DNA of 64,000 nucleotides from NCBI GenBank assembly GCA_024234855.1, contig JACKNN010000001.1:186001-250000 (forward strand), written 5' to 3'. The notes beneath the pieces were generated by a model that worked only from the letters and a program-made list of their open reading frames with translations, did not search any database and was not told where the DNA came from. The DNA is from Pseudomonadales bacterium. Lineage in GTDB: Bacteria > Pseudomonadota > Gammaproteobacteria > Pseudomonadales > Halieaceae. This document shows positions 25,218-33,090 of the stretch, piece after piece. Position 1 is the first letter of the stretch; each line of letters opens with the position of its first letter. A program made the translations under genes and the position numbers.

Positions 25218-25673
25218 CTACTCGCCGGGGTTTCGCGCCATCGCGGTTACCGTGAGAGTATCTTCCATCGGGAACCAGCCTCTTGCTCGCTCGATCTCCT
25301 GAACCTGGAACTCCTTTCCCATCACCGCGAACATGTCGAATTGCGGACGGTAATGATCCCAGCCCCGGCAATGCCTTTCCTCGTGAGCTATCACATCCCG
25401 GGAGACGACTTTTCCGACAAATATGTCACAGTGACCATCTTTCACCACCGCGCAGCCCTGCGCCCACATCGTGCCGCAATGGCTCGCCACCGATTCCACG
25501 TGGTGAATCTCTATAGTGGGCTCCGCGAGATGCGCATAGTTGTACATCGTGTCGATGGTCAGCGCGGTATTGTCGTTTATCCAATCGCCGGGGCCGTAAT
25601 TGTAATCACCCCAGTCACCGGCACAGCCGCAAAGGAGAAGCGTTAGTACAGGACCAGCTATTGCGATTTTCAT
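25218..25673 (-). CDS. Small lipoprotein with a metzincin-type zinc motif
   Basis: A 151-residue predicted lipoprotein. A hydrophobic signal (IAIAGPVLTLLL) leads to CGC, with Cys17 the likely acylated residue. Residues 97-107 spell HEERHCRGWDH, an exact HExxHxxGxxH zinc-binding pattern in which His97, His101 and His107 would bind zinc and Glu98 would be catalytic. Four further cysteines (66, 74, 82, 102) could form disulphides. I do not recognise the family. A sigma-28-like promoter lies about 90 nt upstream and the fliK-like gene 138 nt downstream, so a role in the envelope during flagellar assembly is conceivable but inferred. Confidence 0.75.
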   Translation of the reverse strand: MKIAIAGPVLTLLLCGCAGDWGDYNYGPGDWINDNTALTIDTMYNYAHLAEPTIEIHHVESVASHCGTMWAQGCAVVKDGHCDIFVGKVVSRDVIAHEERHCRGWDHYRPQFDMFAVMGKEFQVQEIERARGWFPMEDTLTVTAMARNPGE

Positions 25674-25765
25674 GGTGTCAACTCGTCTGTCAGGTCATTT
25701 GTGGTTCGCGTCTTTACCCAGGGCCTGAACGTTTCCCGGTAGCCAAAACGCGTGTCTTCAATTTG

Positions 25766-25792
25766 GTAGCGACGTGGCAAATTCAAACTTTA
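25766..25792 (-). promoter_or_regulatory. Sigma-28-like promoter before the zinc-motif lipoprotein
   Basis: On the minus strand a perfect TAAAGTTT -35 box and an 11-nt spacer lead to GTCGCTAC, which keeps GTCG and TA but deviates at two or three positions of the -10 box. Predicted leader about 85 nt. Confidence 0.5.
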
Positions 25793-25984
25793 GGAATTTT
25801 GTGCAGTTATCTGGAGATTTCTGAAAACAACGCGGAGCGGGCAAATAATTGCGCCGGCCAAATGTAATGTGGTGACAGGTACGAACGACTTTGGAGCGGT
25901 GAAAAGGCAGTGAAAGCGGTGGGAAATGCAGCCGGTTCTGGCCTCGCGACACATCGGTTACGACCGGGACGAAAAGGATAGAAA

Positions 25985-26000
25985 CACTGTAAATACAGTG
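25985..26000. repeat. Inverted repeat, possible operator
   Basis: CACTGTA and TACAGTG flank a two-base centre. The half-site resembles LexA boxes but the spacing (CTGT-N4-ACAG) does not fit LexA. No gene start is close on either side. Confidence 0.4.
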
Positions 26001-26282
26001 CTTTATCGCTTCCTTATATCATGCTTTCGAGGCCCAACCACGGCGACTGCTGACCGTTCGAACAGCAATCCGGGCAAGCCGCAGGAAATAACTATTTGGC
26101 ATAACCTTTATGCCAAAATACGCGTTGCCGGATTCTCAATTTATTTTATTCTGTGACCTGCCGAATGCGGCGAATGACCCATCGGGATAAGCTGGCGCGT
26201 CCTGATTGTGATCGGCAAGTGCTACACGACAGTCTCGGGAAAGAAATATTTTCCCGGGTCTGTGGCTGTCTCGAAACCCGGC

Positions 26283-26600
26283 TCAGCCCTCGAGCATGAC
26301 CCCGACTTCATTGCCTTCGTACACAATGCTATAAGTCCTGAGTCCGCGGCAACGTTCCTCCGTAGCCTGCAGCAGGCTTCCGTCAGCTATGGCAAACCGG
26401 TAGTGGTGCAGTGCGCACTGGATAACGCCGCGATTGATGGTAGCCACATCGAGCGGATGGCCGCGATGGGGACAGTGGCCCTCGATCAGGTACAGCTCGC
26501 CATCGCGTTGCAGCAACAGAAGCTGCAGGTTATCGATCTTGAACTGGCGGGAGTAGCTATCGTGAAGGTTGATCAGTTTTTCCAGCGGGTAAAAACGCAT
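26283..26600 (-). CDS. Rieske-type [2Fe-2S] protein
   Basis: A 105-residue soluble Rieske protein. The cluster ligands are Cys43 and His45 in CPHRG and Cys62 and His65 in CALHHY. There is no transmembrane or oxygenase domain, so it is a small ferredoxin-like electron carrier or sensor. It starts 19 bp after the meaB stop on the same strand and seems to be the last gene of the methylmalonyl-CoA operon, an unusual partner. It may serve an oxygenase coded elsewhere, or an unrelated redox role. Confidence 0.85.
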   Translation of the reverse strand: MRFYPLEKLINLHDSYSRQFKIDNLQLLLLQRDGELYLIEGHCPHRGHPLDVATINRGVIQCALHHYRFAIADGSLLQATEERCRGLRTYSIVYEGNEVGVMLEG

Positions 26601-26619
26601 GACTGTCCGGCCACTCTAT

Positions 26620-27579
26620 CTAGAACTGGTCCATGACGCGCCTGGCGGCCACGTAAGCGGTGATTTCGTGGTTTTCCACCTGTTGCTCGAGCAGCGGCCG
26701 CATCTTCTGCACCTTCGGGTTCTGCGCCAACCGGGACAGCAGCATCTCATTGATCAACTGGTGCATCCAATCGCGATTCTGGTGCGCACGCTTGCTGTCA
26801 AATGCACCTTGTTCCCGCGCCTGACAATAGTAATCCACCACCATGCCCCAGACCGCGTCGATGTTCACCGACTTGATCGCCGAGCATGTCATCACCCGCG
26901 GTGTCCAGAAACTGGTGTGGCGGAGCAGGTTCATGGCGCTCGTGTAATGTGTCTTGCTCAACTTCGCGAGGTTCTCGCTCTCGCCATCGGCTTTGTTGAT
27001 TACCAGCGCGTCGGCGAGTTCCAGGATGCCTTTCTTGATGCCCTGCAACTCGTCACCGCCGCCCGGCAACATCAGCACCATGAAGAAGTCCACCATGCCT
27101 GCGACCTGGTATTCGCTCTGGCCTACCCCCACGGTCTCGACCAGGATCACGTCGTAGCCGGCGGCTTCGCACAGCAGCATGGTCTCGCGGGTCTTCTGGG
27201 CAACACCACCGAGGTTGCCTTCGGCAGGTGAGGGGCGGATAAACGCCTCGTCGCGCCGGGACAGCTCTTCCATCCGCGTCTTGTCACCGAGTATCGAGCC
27301 GCCGGCAATCGGCGAGCTGGGGTCAACCGCCAGCACGGCTACGCGCTTGCCCTGGGATATGAGATAGAGCCCGAAGGCCTCGATAAAAGTGGATTTTCCG
27401 ACTCCCGGTACGCCGGTGATGCCGATGCGGATGCTGTTGCCGCTGTGGGGCAGCACCTGCTCAAGTATCTGCTGGGCCTGCTCGCGGTGACTCTCGAGCT
27501 TACTCTCCACCAGGGTGATAGCCTTGGCGAGTGCGCGGCGGTTGCCGTCCAGGAGTGCCTGTAGGTTGAATTTTGTCAT
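26620..27579 (-). CDS. meaB: Methylmalonyl-CoA mutase GTPase chaperone MeaB
   Basis: A 319-residue G3E-type GTPase. The Walker A is GVPGVGKST (56-64), followed by AVDPSSP, GDKTRM, a VETVGVGQSE switch region and NKADG for guanine recognition. Family role: loads, protects and reactivates the adenosylcobalamin cofactor of methylmalonyl-CoA mutase. It lies 36 bp downstream of the mutase gene, the classical arrangement, and so is the mutase chaperone rather than a nickel insertase relative. Confidence 0.95.
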   Translation of the reverse strand: MTKFNLQALLDGNRRALAKAITLVESKLESHREQAQQILEQVLPHSGNSIRIGITGVPGVGKSTFIEAFGLYLISQGKRVAVLAVDPSSPIAGGSILGDKTRMEELSRRDEAFIRPSPAEGNLGGVAQKTRETMLLCEAAGYDVILVETVGVGQSEYQVAGMVDFFMVLMLPGGGDELQGIKKGILELADALVINKADGESENLAKLSKTHYTSAMNLLRHTSFWTPRVMTCSAIKSVNIDAVWGMVVDYYCQAREQGAFDSKRAHQNRDWMHQLINEMLLSRLAQNPKVQKMRPLLEQQVENHEITAYVAARRVMDQF

Positions 27580-27615
27580 TGGGTGGCAATATACCGACCG
27601 GGTCGGCGATTTGGC

Positions 27616-29775
27616 CTACCCGGCCTGCACCGCATTCACCGCGTCCAATACATCCCGCGCCGCCACCGGAATCGGCGTGCCGGGCCCAAAAATACATTTG
27701 ACCCCGGCATTGTAGAGAAAGTCATAGTCCTGGCGAGGAATCACCCCGCCGGCGATCACCACGATATCGTCCGCGCCCTGCTTGCGCAGCTCCTCCACAA
27801 GCTGTGGCACCAGCGTCTTGTGTCCCGCGGCCAATGAGGAGGCGCCGACCACGTGCACATCGTTCTCGATGGCCTGGCGGGCGACTTCCTCGGGGGTGGA
27901 AAACATCGGTGACAGGTCGATATCAAAGCCGACATCGGCGAAGGCAGTGGCCACTACCTTGGCGCCGCGGTCGTGCCCGTCCTGGCCCATCTTGCATACC
28001 AGCATGCGGGGGCGACGGCCGTGCTTCGCGACGAATGCCTCGATGTCCTTGCTGATGGCCTGCCAGTCCTCGTCCTGCTGGAAAGCAGAACCGTACACAC
28101 CCGACACGGTTTGTGCCTGGGCATTGAAGCGTCCGAATTCACGTTCCATGGCGTATGAAATCTCCCCGACTGTGGCGCGCCGGCGCGTCGCCTCGATGGC
28201 CAGCTCCAGCAGGTTGCCCTTGCCGCTCACCGCGCTTTGGTAGATATCCTCAAGTATGGCTTCCACCGCCGCTTCGTCGCGGCTGCCGCGTATGCTGGCC
28301 AGGCGCGCCAACTGGGATTGACGCACGGCCTCGTTGTCGATATCGAGGATTTCGACCGCGTCCTCTTTTTCAAGCCGGTACTTGTTGACGCCGACGATCA
28401 CGTCCTCACCCCGGTCTATGCGCGCCTGCTTCCTCGCGGCCGCTTCCTCGATGCGCAGTTTGGGCATGCCGGTTTCGATTGCCCTGGCCATACCGCCAGC
28501 CAGCTCTACCTCTTCGATCAGCTCCCAGGCCTTGTCGGCCATTTCCTGGGTAAGGCTTTCCATCATGTAGGAGCCGCCCCAGGGATCCACCACGCGGGTG
28601 ATGCCACTCTCTTCCTGAATAACCAGTTGGGTGTTGCGGGCGATCCTTGAGGAGAACTCCGTGGGCAGGGCTATGGCCTCATCCAGGGCATTGGTGTGCA
28701 GCGACTGGGTGCCGCCGAATACCGCCGCCATGGCCTCGATCGTGGTGCGCACCACATTGTTGTAGGGGTCCTGTTCGGTCAACGACCAGCCCGAGGTCTG
28801 GCTGTGGGTTCGCAGCATGGAGCTTTTGGGGTCTTTGGGATTGAACTCGCTGACGATGCGCGCCCACAACAGGCGAGCCGCACGCATCTTGGCGATCTCC
28901 ATGTAGAAGTTCATGCCAATACCCCAGAAGAACGACAGCCGGGGCGCAAAATCGTCGATACCCAGGCCCGCGGCGATCGCGGTGCGAATATACTCCTTGC
29001 CATCCGCCAGGGTGTAGGCCAGTTCCAGCGCCGCGTTCGCGCCGGCTTCCTGGATGTGGTAGCCGGAGATGGAAATGGTATTGAAGCGCGGCATGTGGCT
29101 GGAACAATAGGCAATGATATCGCCGATAATTTTCATGCTCGGTTTGGGCGGGTAAATGTAGGTATTGCGTACCATGAACTCTTTCAGGATGTCATTCTGG
29201 ATCGTGCCGGTGAGCTGCGCCTGGGGCACGCCCTGCTCTTCTGCGGCGACAATGTAGCCTGCCAGCACGGGCAGCACGGCGCCGTTCATGGTCATCGATA
29301 CCGATACCTTGTCGAGCGGAATACCGTCGAACAGAATTTTCATGTCCTCGACAGAATCGATCGCCACACCGGCCTTGCCCACATCGCCCGCCACGCGCGG
29401 GTGATCCGAGTCATAGCCGCGATGGGTGGCAAGGTCGAACGCCACCGATACCCCCTGGCCACCGGCGGCCAGTGCCTTGCGGTAAAAGGCGTTGGATTCC
29501 TCGGCGGTGGAAAAGCCGGCGTATTGGCGGATAGTCCAGGGGCGGCCGGTATACATGGTGGCCTGGGGGCCACGAATATACGGCGACATGCCGGGCATGG
29601 TGTTGGCGTAGGGCAAGTCGGCCACGTCGGCGGCGGTATACAGGGGCTTTACCGGTATGCCCTCGGCCGTGTCCCATACGAGGTCGTCAACACTGCCGCC
29701 GCGCATCTGTTTGGCCGCCAGTTCACGCCAGGCTTCCGGGGTCGCCTTGCTCTTGTCGTAAATCTTGTCAGTCAT
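27616..29775 (-). CDS. scpA: Methylmalonyl-CoA mutase (B12-dependent)
   Basis: A 719-residue single-chain mutase like E. coli ScpA, a homodimer type. The N-terminal TIM barrel includes RPWTIRQYAGFSTAEESNAF and VAFDLATHRGYDSDHPRV. The C-terminal cobalamin-binding domain has DGHDRG (599-604) with His601 as the axial cobalt ligand. It interconverts (R)-methylmalonyl-CoA and succinyl-CoA. Neighbours are epimerase, carboxylase subunits and MeaB, so the whole route from propionyl-CoA to succinyl-CoA is present in one operon. Confidence 0.97.
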   Translation of the reverse strand: MTDKIYDKSKATPEAWRELAAKQMRGGSVDDLVWDTAEGIPVKPLYTAADVADLPYANTMPGMSPYIRGPQATMYTGRPWTIRQYAGFSTAEESNAFYRKALAAGGQGVSVAFDLATHRGYDSDHPRVAGDVGKAGVAIDSVEDMKILFDGIPLDKVSVSMTMNGAVLPVLAGYIVAAEEQGVPQAQLTGTIQNDILKEFMVRNTYIYPPKPSMKIIGDIIAYCSSHMPRFNTISISGYHIQEAGANAALELAYTLADGKEYIRTAIAAGLGIDDFAPRLSFFWGIGMNFYMEIAKMRAARLLWARIVSEFNPKDPKSSMLRTHSQTSGWSLTEQDPYNNVVRTTIEAMAAVFGGTQSLHTNALDEAIALPTEFSSRIARNTQLVIQEESGITRVVDPWGGSYMMESLTQEMADKAWELIEEVELAGGMARAIETGMPKLRIEEAAARKQARIDRGEDVIVGVNKYRLEKEDAVEILDIDNEAVRQSQLARLASIRGSRDEAAVEAILEDIYQSAVSGKGNLLELAIEATRRRATVGEISYAMEREFGRFNAQAQTVSGVYGSAFQQDEDWQAISKDIEAFVAKHGRRPRMLVCKMGQDGHDRGAKVVATAFADVGFDIDLSPMFSTPEEVARQAIENDVHVVGASSLAAGHKTLVPQLVEELRKQGADDIVVIAGGVIPRQDYDFLYNAGVKCIFGPGTPIPVAARDVLDAVNAVQAG

Positions 29776-29797
29776 GAACGAAACCCTCGCAATGCGC

Positions 29798-30211
29798 TCA
29801 GTGATGGTCCGCGGCGGGCTGGTTGATCTCTATCAAAACGCCATCGCAGCTTTTGGGATGAATGAAAATCACCCTGGAGCCGTGCGCACCGGGGGTGGGC
29901 GCGTCCGCCAGGAACTGGTAGCCCCTGGCGCGCAGCCTGGCCACATCCTCATCGATATTGTCGGAGCGGAAACACAGGTGGTGCAGGCCACCCCCCTTTT
30001 TCTCCAGGTAGGTGGCAATCGGTCCCTTGCCTTCGAGCGGATAAACCAGCTCGATGTTGGTCGGCGGCAGGGGAAAAAACGCGGCGGTGGTCTGGGCCGC
30101 CGCCACTTCCTCGGTACCCCCCATGGGCAACCCGAAGTCTTCCATGAAGCGTTTGATGGCTTTTTCCAGGTCGGGCACGGCGACGGCGATATGGTCCAGG
30201 GCTGTGATCAT
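29798..30211 (-). CDS. mce: Methylmalonyl-CoA epimerase
   Basis: A 137-residue VOC-fold protein. Metal-ligand regions of the family are visible: the N-terminal DHIAVAVPDLEKA, IELVYPLE, GGGLHHLCFRSDNIDE and the C-terminal GVLIEI. It interconverts (S)- and (R)-methylmalonyl-CoA, feeding the product of the carboxylase to the mutase. It sits 22 bp upstream of the mutase gene and 28 bp after the carboxylase alpha gene. Confidence 0.94.
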   Translation of the reverse strand: MITALDHIAVAVPDLEKAIKRFMEDFGLPMGGTEEVAAAQTTAAFFPLPPTNIELVYPLEGKGPIATYLEKKGGGLHHLCFRSDNIDEDVARLRARGYQFLADAPTPGAHGSRVIFIHPKSCDGVLIEINQPAADHH

Positions 30212-30239
30212 GTGGTTCCTTCCTTAAAAAAATAGCGGC

Positions 30240-33056
30240 TTACAACTGCTGCAAAAACTTGCCGGTGGCTTCGTGGCGCCGGGATGCTATCTCCTCGGGC
30301 GACTCGAAAACAGGGCGCTCGTCGGGCGTAATCTTGAAGATAGCCTGCCCCTTGTGGATGATCGTGCCGTCTGAGTCCACCAGCACTTTTTCGATAGTGC
30401 CGGAGAAGGGCGCGTAAAACTTGTTGAACATCTTCATGACTTCGATGATGAACAGGGGGTCACCCGCGTTGAAATGATCGCCCTCTTTCACATAGACATC
30501 GTGTTCCGGGGTTTCGCGGGAGTAGAACATACCGCCGCTCTCCGCCAGGATCTCATCCGATTTGGCCACCGGCGGCGGCACCAGTACCTTCGCCATGGCC
30601 GTCTGCAAACCGGGTTCATTCAGGCGTGCGGGAATGTGTATTGTGAGATCCGGGTTCACCCGCAGGTCGTAGAAGCCGGTCGCCTCCGCGATGCTGGGAA
30701 GCACGGCGATAATGTCGACCCCGGCCTGGAATCCCAGGTGGGCGCCGCGCACCCTGTTCCAGGTTGCGGCATCCATGCCCGCGGGCGTCTCCTCGCTGTC
30801 GAGAATGGAACACAGCTCCACCCAGTCACCCGCCTCCACCCGGTTATTCAATTCATTGTAAAAGGCGATAGCCTCCTGCAGGATCCTGTCGTCGTGGTCC
30901 CAGATGATCGTGGCGGCGGCATCGGCCTCGTCATTCTCGTCATCCATATTGAGAAAGTGATAGGTGTCCGCCAGCAATTCGATTGGGTTCTCATTCCAGC
31001 AGATTTTGCCCTCTATCACGGTATAGCAATCGCGATTGATGCTGAGCCAGCCACTGAGAACATGGGGTTCACGCAACAGGGTCTGCAGCGGTCGCAGCAG
31101 CAGCGACTCTTTCAGCTGCAGGGCCTCCGAAAGTGCTCTCGCAGCCTCGCCTTCCATCCCGGCCAGCGCCATTTTCCCAACCGACCGGTAGGCGTATTCG
31201 AGATCCATGTCATTGGCGCGCTGTTTCAGCTCGCCCACCGCAGTGAGATAGGGCACGATAAACCGGGTGGTCGGCCTGGCGTTGACATTCTGGGCGATGA
31301 ACCAGTTGACCAGACCGTAATGAAACTCGAGATTGGTGGCCAGGTCCTTGCCACGCATCCTGGTCTGGCGAATGCTTTCGGCCATCTGCTGGTAGGTTTC
31401 CAGGCGGCTGTTACCCACGGTCAGCAGCAGGGCGATATTGGAATCGTAAGCGCCGGCCAGGGTGTACTTCATGAAAACGTCGGTGTCGGGATTGTGCAGG
31501 CTGATGCCCTGGTCGTCGCGAATTTCGCCGTTGGTGGCATCGCTCCAGGATTCGATCACGCCGCCCGCGTGGGGTTGCAGTGCCTGGTTTGTGGCGTTCA
31601 GGCGCGCTTCAACACTGTCGTTATTGCGCACCAGGCGCTGCGGCTTCGGCAGCTTTTCACCGTGGGCTGCCAGCAGCACCATCGCCTCCACCAGCGACTC
31701 CACCACGAAATGCTCCTCGGGCTTGTCCGGATTGCTGAATTTCAGGGCGTAGCACAATTCGGTGACACGGTGCTCCACCTGGATACGGGTGTTCATCTCC
31801 ATAAAAAAATGTTTGTCGCGATCGACAATGCATTCAAAGGTGGACACAGAATCCAGCCCCACTGCCTCACCGAATCGCGCCGCCTCGTCTTCCATCGCCT
31901 GCAGTGTGAGCAGGTCCTGGCGCAGCACTCGCGCCTCTTCCTTCTTGCCGCTCCGCTCGGCCTCCTCGATGGCCACCTGCAGCGACTCCACCGTCACCGA
32001 AACTTCCAGCAGCTTCTGCTCGTGCATCTGCAGGGAGCAGTCGCGGCCACCCATGCTCATGCTCCACACGCCGTTGCCGATGACCTGGATTTCCTGGTGG
32101 CGGGTGGTTTCGATATTGAGTTCTACCAGCACGTTCTTGTTGTCGCCTACGCCGGTGGTCTTTACCTCGTTGAGGATCTCGCGAACCATTTCGCCGGTGC
32201 GGGCGGAATCGCCTATCCCGAGGATGCGCTGGCCCTTGCCGCCGCCACCGCTGATGGCCTTCAGGCGCACCCGGTTTTCCGGGTAGTTGGCCGCCATTTT
32301 CTTCACCGCCTCGGTGAGGGTGTCGCACAACTCTGCTACCGTGTACAGGTCGACTCCCTTGTCGTAGGAAGCCGCCAGGACAATATCGGCCTTGTCCTCG
32401 AGCGTGATCGCATTATCGTCCAGCGTCTCCTCCGCAACGGCCAGCTGGCGCTCCGCCACCAGCGCTTTGAGGGCGACGACGTCCGGGTACTTTTTCAGCA
32501 GGGTGAGGGCAGTGCCATTATCGATACCAGGGGTGACCGATACGCCCGTCTTCAGGGCGGTGCGCTTGGCTTCGTCCTTGAGGCCGGCATCGTGCACGGT
32601 ACGTGAACAGGGGCCGATAAAATTGAGCCCTGCCGCTTCCATGGCGGCCACCATCATCTCGTCCTCGGCCATAAAGCCGTAACCGGCGAAGATCGAGTTG
32701 TAATTGTTGTCCCGGGCGATATTGATAATCTGCCTGATGCGCGCCTCGCGCTCTTCCTTGTTGGCACCGCTGTAATCCGGCACCCGGTGTACCCGGTCGG
32801 GGTCCGTCAGGGAGCGCAATTCCGGCGCGAGCGCGTTGCGATAGACAATGGAATCTTTTTCCGACAGCAGGATGCCGAAATGCGCTATGCCCATTTCGGT
32901 GAACACATCCATGGCTTCCTTGCGAATCGGGCCCCGGCAAATAATCAGCGGGCGCATATGGGTGCAGTCAAACTGCCTCGCCCAGGCGCTGCGGCTTTGC
33001 CCCAGCTTGCGATCGCGGTGAATGAGCGGGTTATGCAGGTAATATTCGTTGGACAC
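30240..33056 (-). CDS. Large acyl-CoA carboxylase alpha subunit (biotin carboxylase + BCCP)
   Basis: A 938-residue biotin-dependent subunit. The biotin carboxylase part has GYGFMAED, NFIGPCS, the Gly-rich ATP loop SGGGGKGQ and EMNTRIQVEHRVTE. The C-terminal biotinyl domain has EVMKM with the biotin attached at Lys875. It is far longer than the usual 650-residue PccA/MccA: an extra ~65-residue segment (about 190-255) interrupts the ATP-grasp region, and a long linker domain (about 540-830) precedes BCCP. With the beta subunit next door it probably makes methylmalonyl-CoA from propionyl-CoA, though substrate choice is inferred from the operon. Confidence 0.88.
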   Translation of the reverse strand: MSNEYYLHNPLIHRDRKLGQSRSAWARQFDCTHMRPLIICRGPIRKEAMDVFTEMGIAHFGILLSEKDSIVYRNALAPELRSLTDPDRVHRVPDYSGANKEEREARIRQIINIARDNNYNSIFAGYGFMAEDEMMVAAMEAAGLNFIGPCSRTVHDAGLKDEAKRTALKTGVSVTPGIDNGTALTLLKKYPDVVALKALVAERQLAVAEETLDDNAITLEDKADIVLAASYDKGVDLYTVAELCDTLTEAVKKMAANYPENRVRLKAISGGGGKGQRILGIGDSARTGEMVREILNEVKTTGVGDNKNVLVELNIETTRHQEIQVIGNGVWSMSMGGRDCSLQMHEQKLLEVSVTVESLQVAIEEAERSGKKEEARVLRQDLLTLQAMEDEAARFGEAVGLDSVSTFECIVDRDKHFFMEMNTRIQVEHRVTELCYALKFSNPDKPEEHFVVESLVEAMVLLAAHGEKLPKPQRLVRNNDSVEARLNATNQALQPHAGGVIESWSDATNGEIRDDQGISLHNPDTDVFMKYTLAGAYDSNIALLLTVGNSRLETYQQMAESIRQTRMRGKDLATNLEFHYGLVNWFIAQNVNARPTTRFIVPYLTAVGELKQRANDMDLEYAYRSVGKMALAGMEGEAARALSEALQLKESLLLRPLQTLLREPHVLSGWLSINRDCYTVIEGKICWNENPIELLADTYHFLNMDDENDEADAAATIIWDHDDRILQEAIAFYNELNNRVEAGDWVELCSILDSEETPAGMDAATWNRVRGAHLGFQAGVDIIAVLPSIAEATGFYDLRVNPDLTIHIPARLNEPGLQTAMAKVLVPPPVAKSDEILAESGGMFYSRETPEHDVYVKEGDHFNAGDPLFIIEVMKMFNKFYAPFSGTIEKVLVDSDGTIIHKGQAIFKITPDERPVFESPEEIASRRHEATGKFLQQL

Positions 33057-33090
33057 GCCTGGTTTCCTCAGTATTTGTTCGCAGCTCGGA

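Larger units (their letters stand above)
25674..26282. other. AT-richer intergenic stretch
   Basis: About 610 bases between the lipoprotein and the Rieske gene with no supportable gene. It is clearly poorer in GC than the flanks, especially 25780-26160. It holds the sigma-28-like site at 25766-25792 and an inverted repeat at 25985-26000. No terminator for the Rieske-ended operon is obvious. Confidence 0.5.

Noticed and set aside
25985..26000. LexA (SOS) box
   Set aside because: The half-sites are right but the spacing is CTGT-N4-ACAG, whereas gammaproteobacterial LexA needs N8.
30474..32606. 710-codon frame opposite the biotin carboxylase gene
   Set aside because: It is an exact antisense shadow of a strongly conserved gene; long antisense frames are expected in GC-rich DNA and its translation has no recognisable domain.
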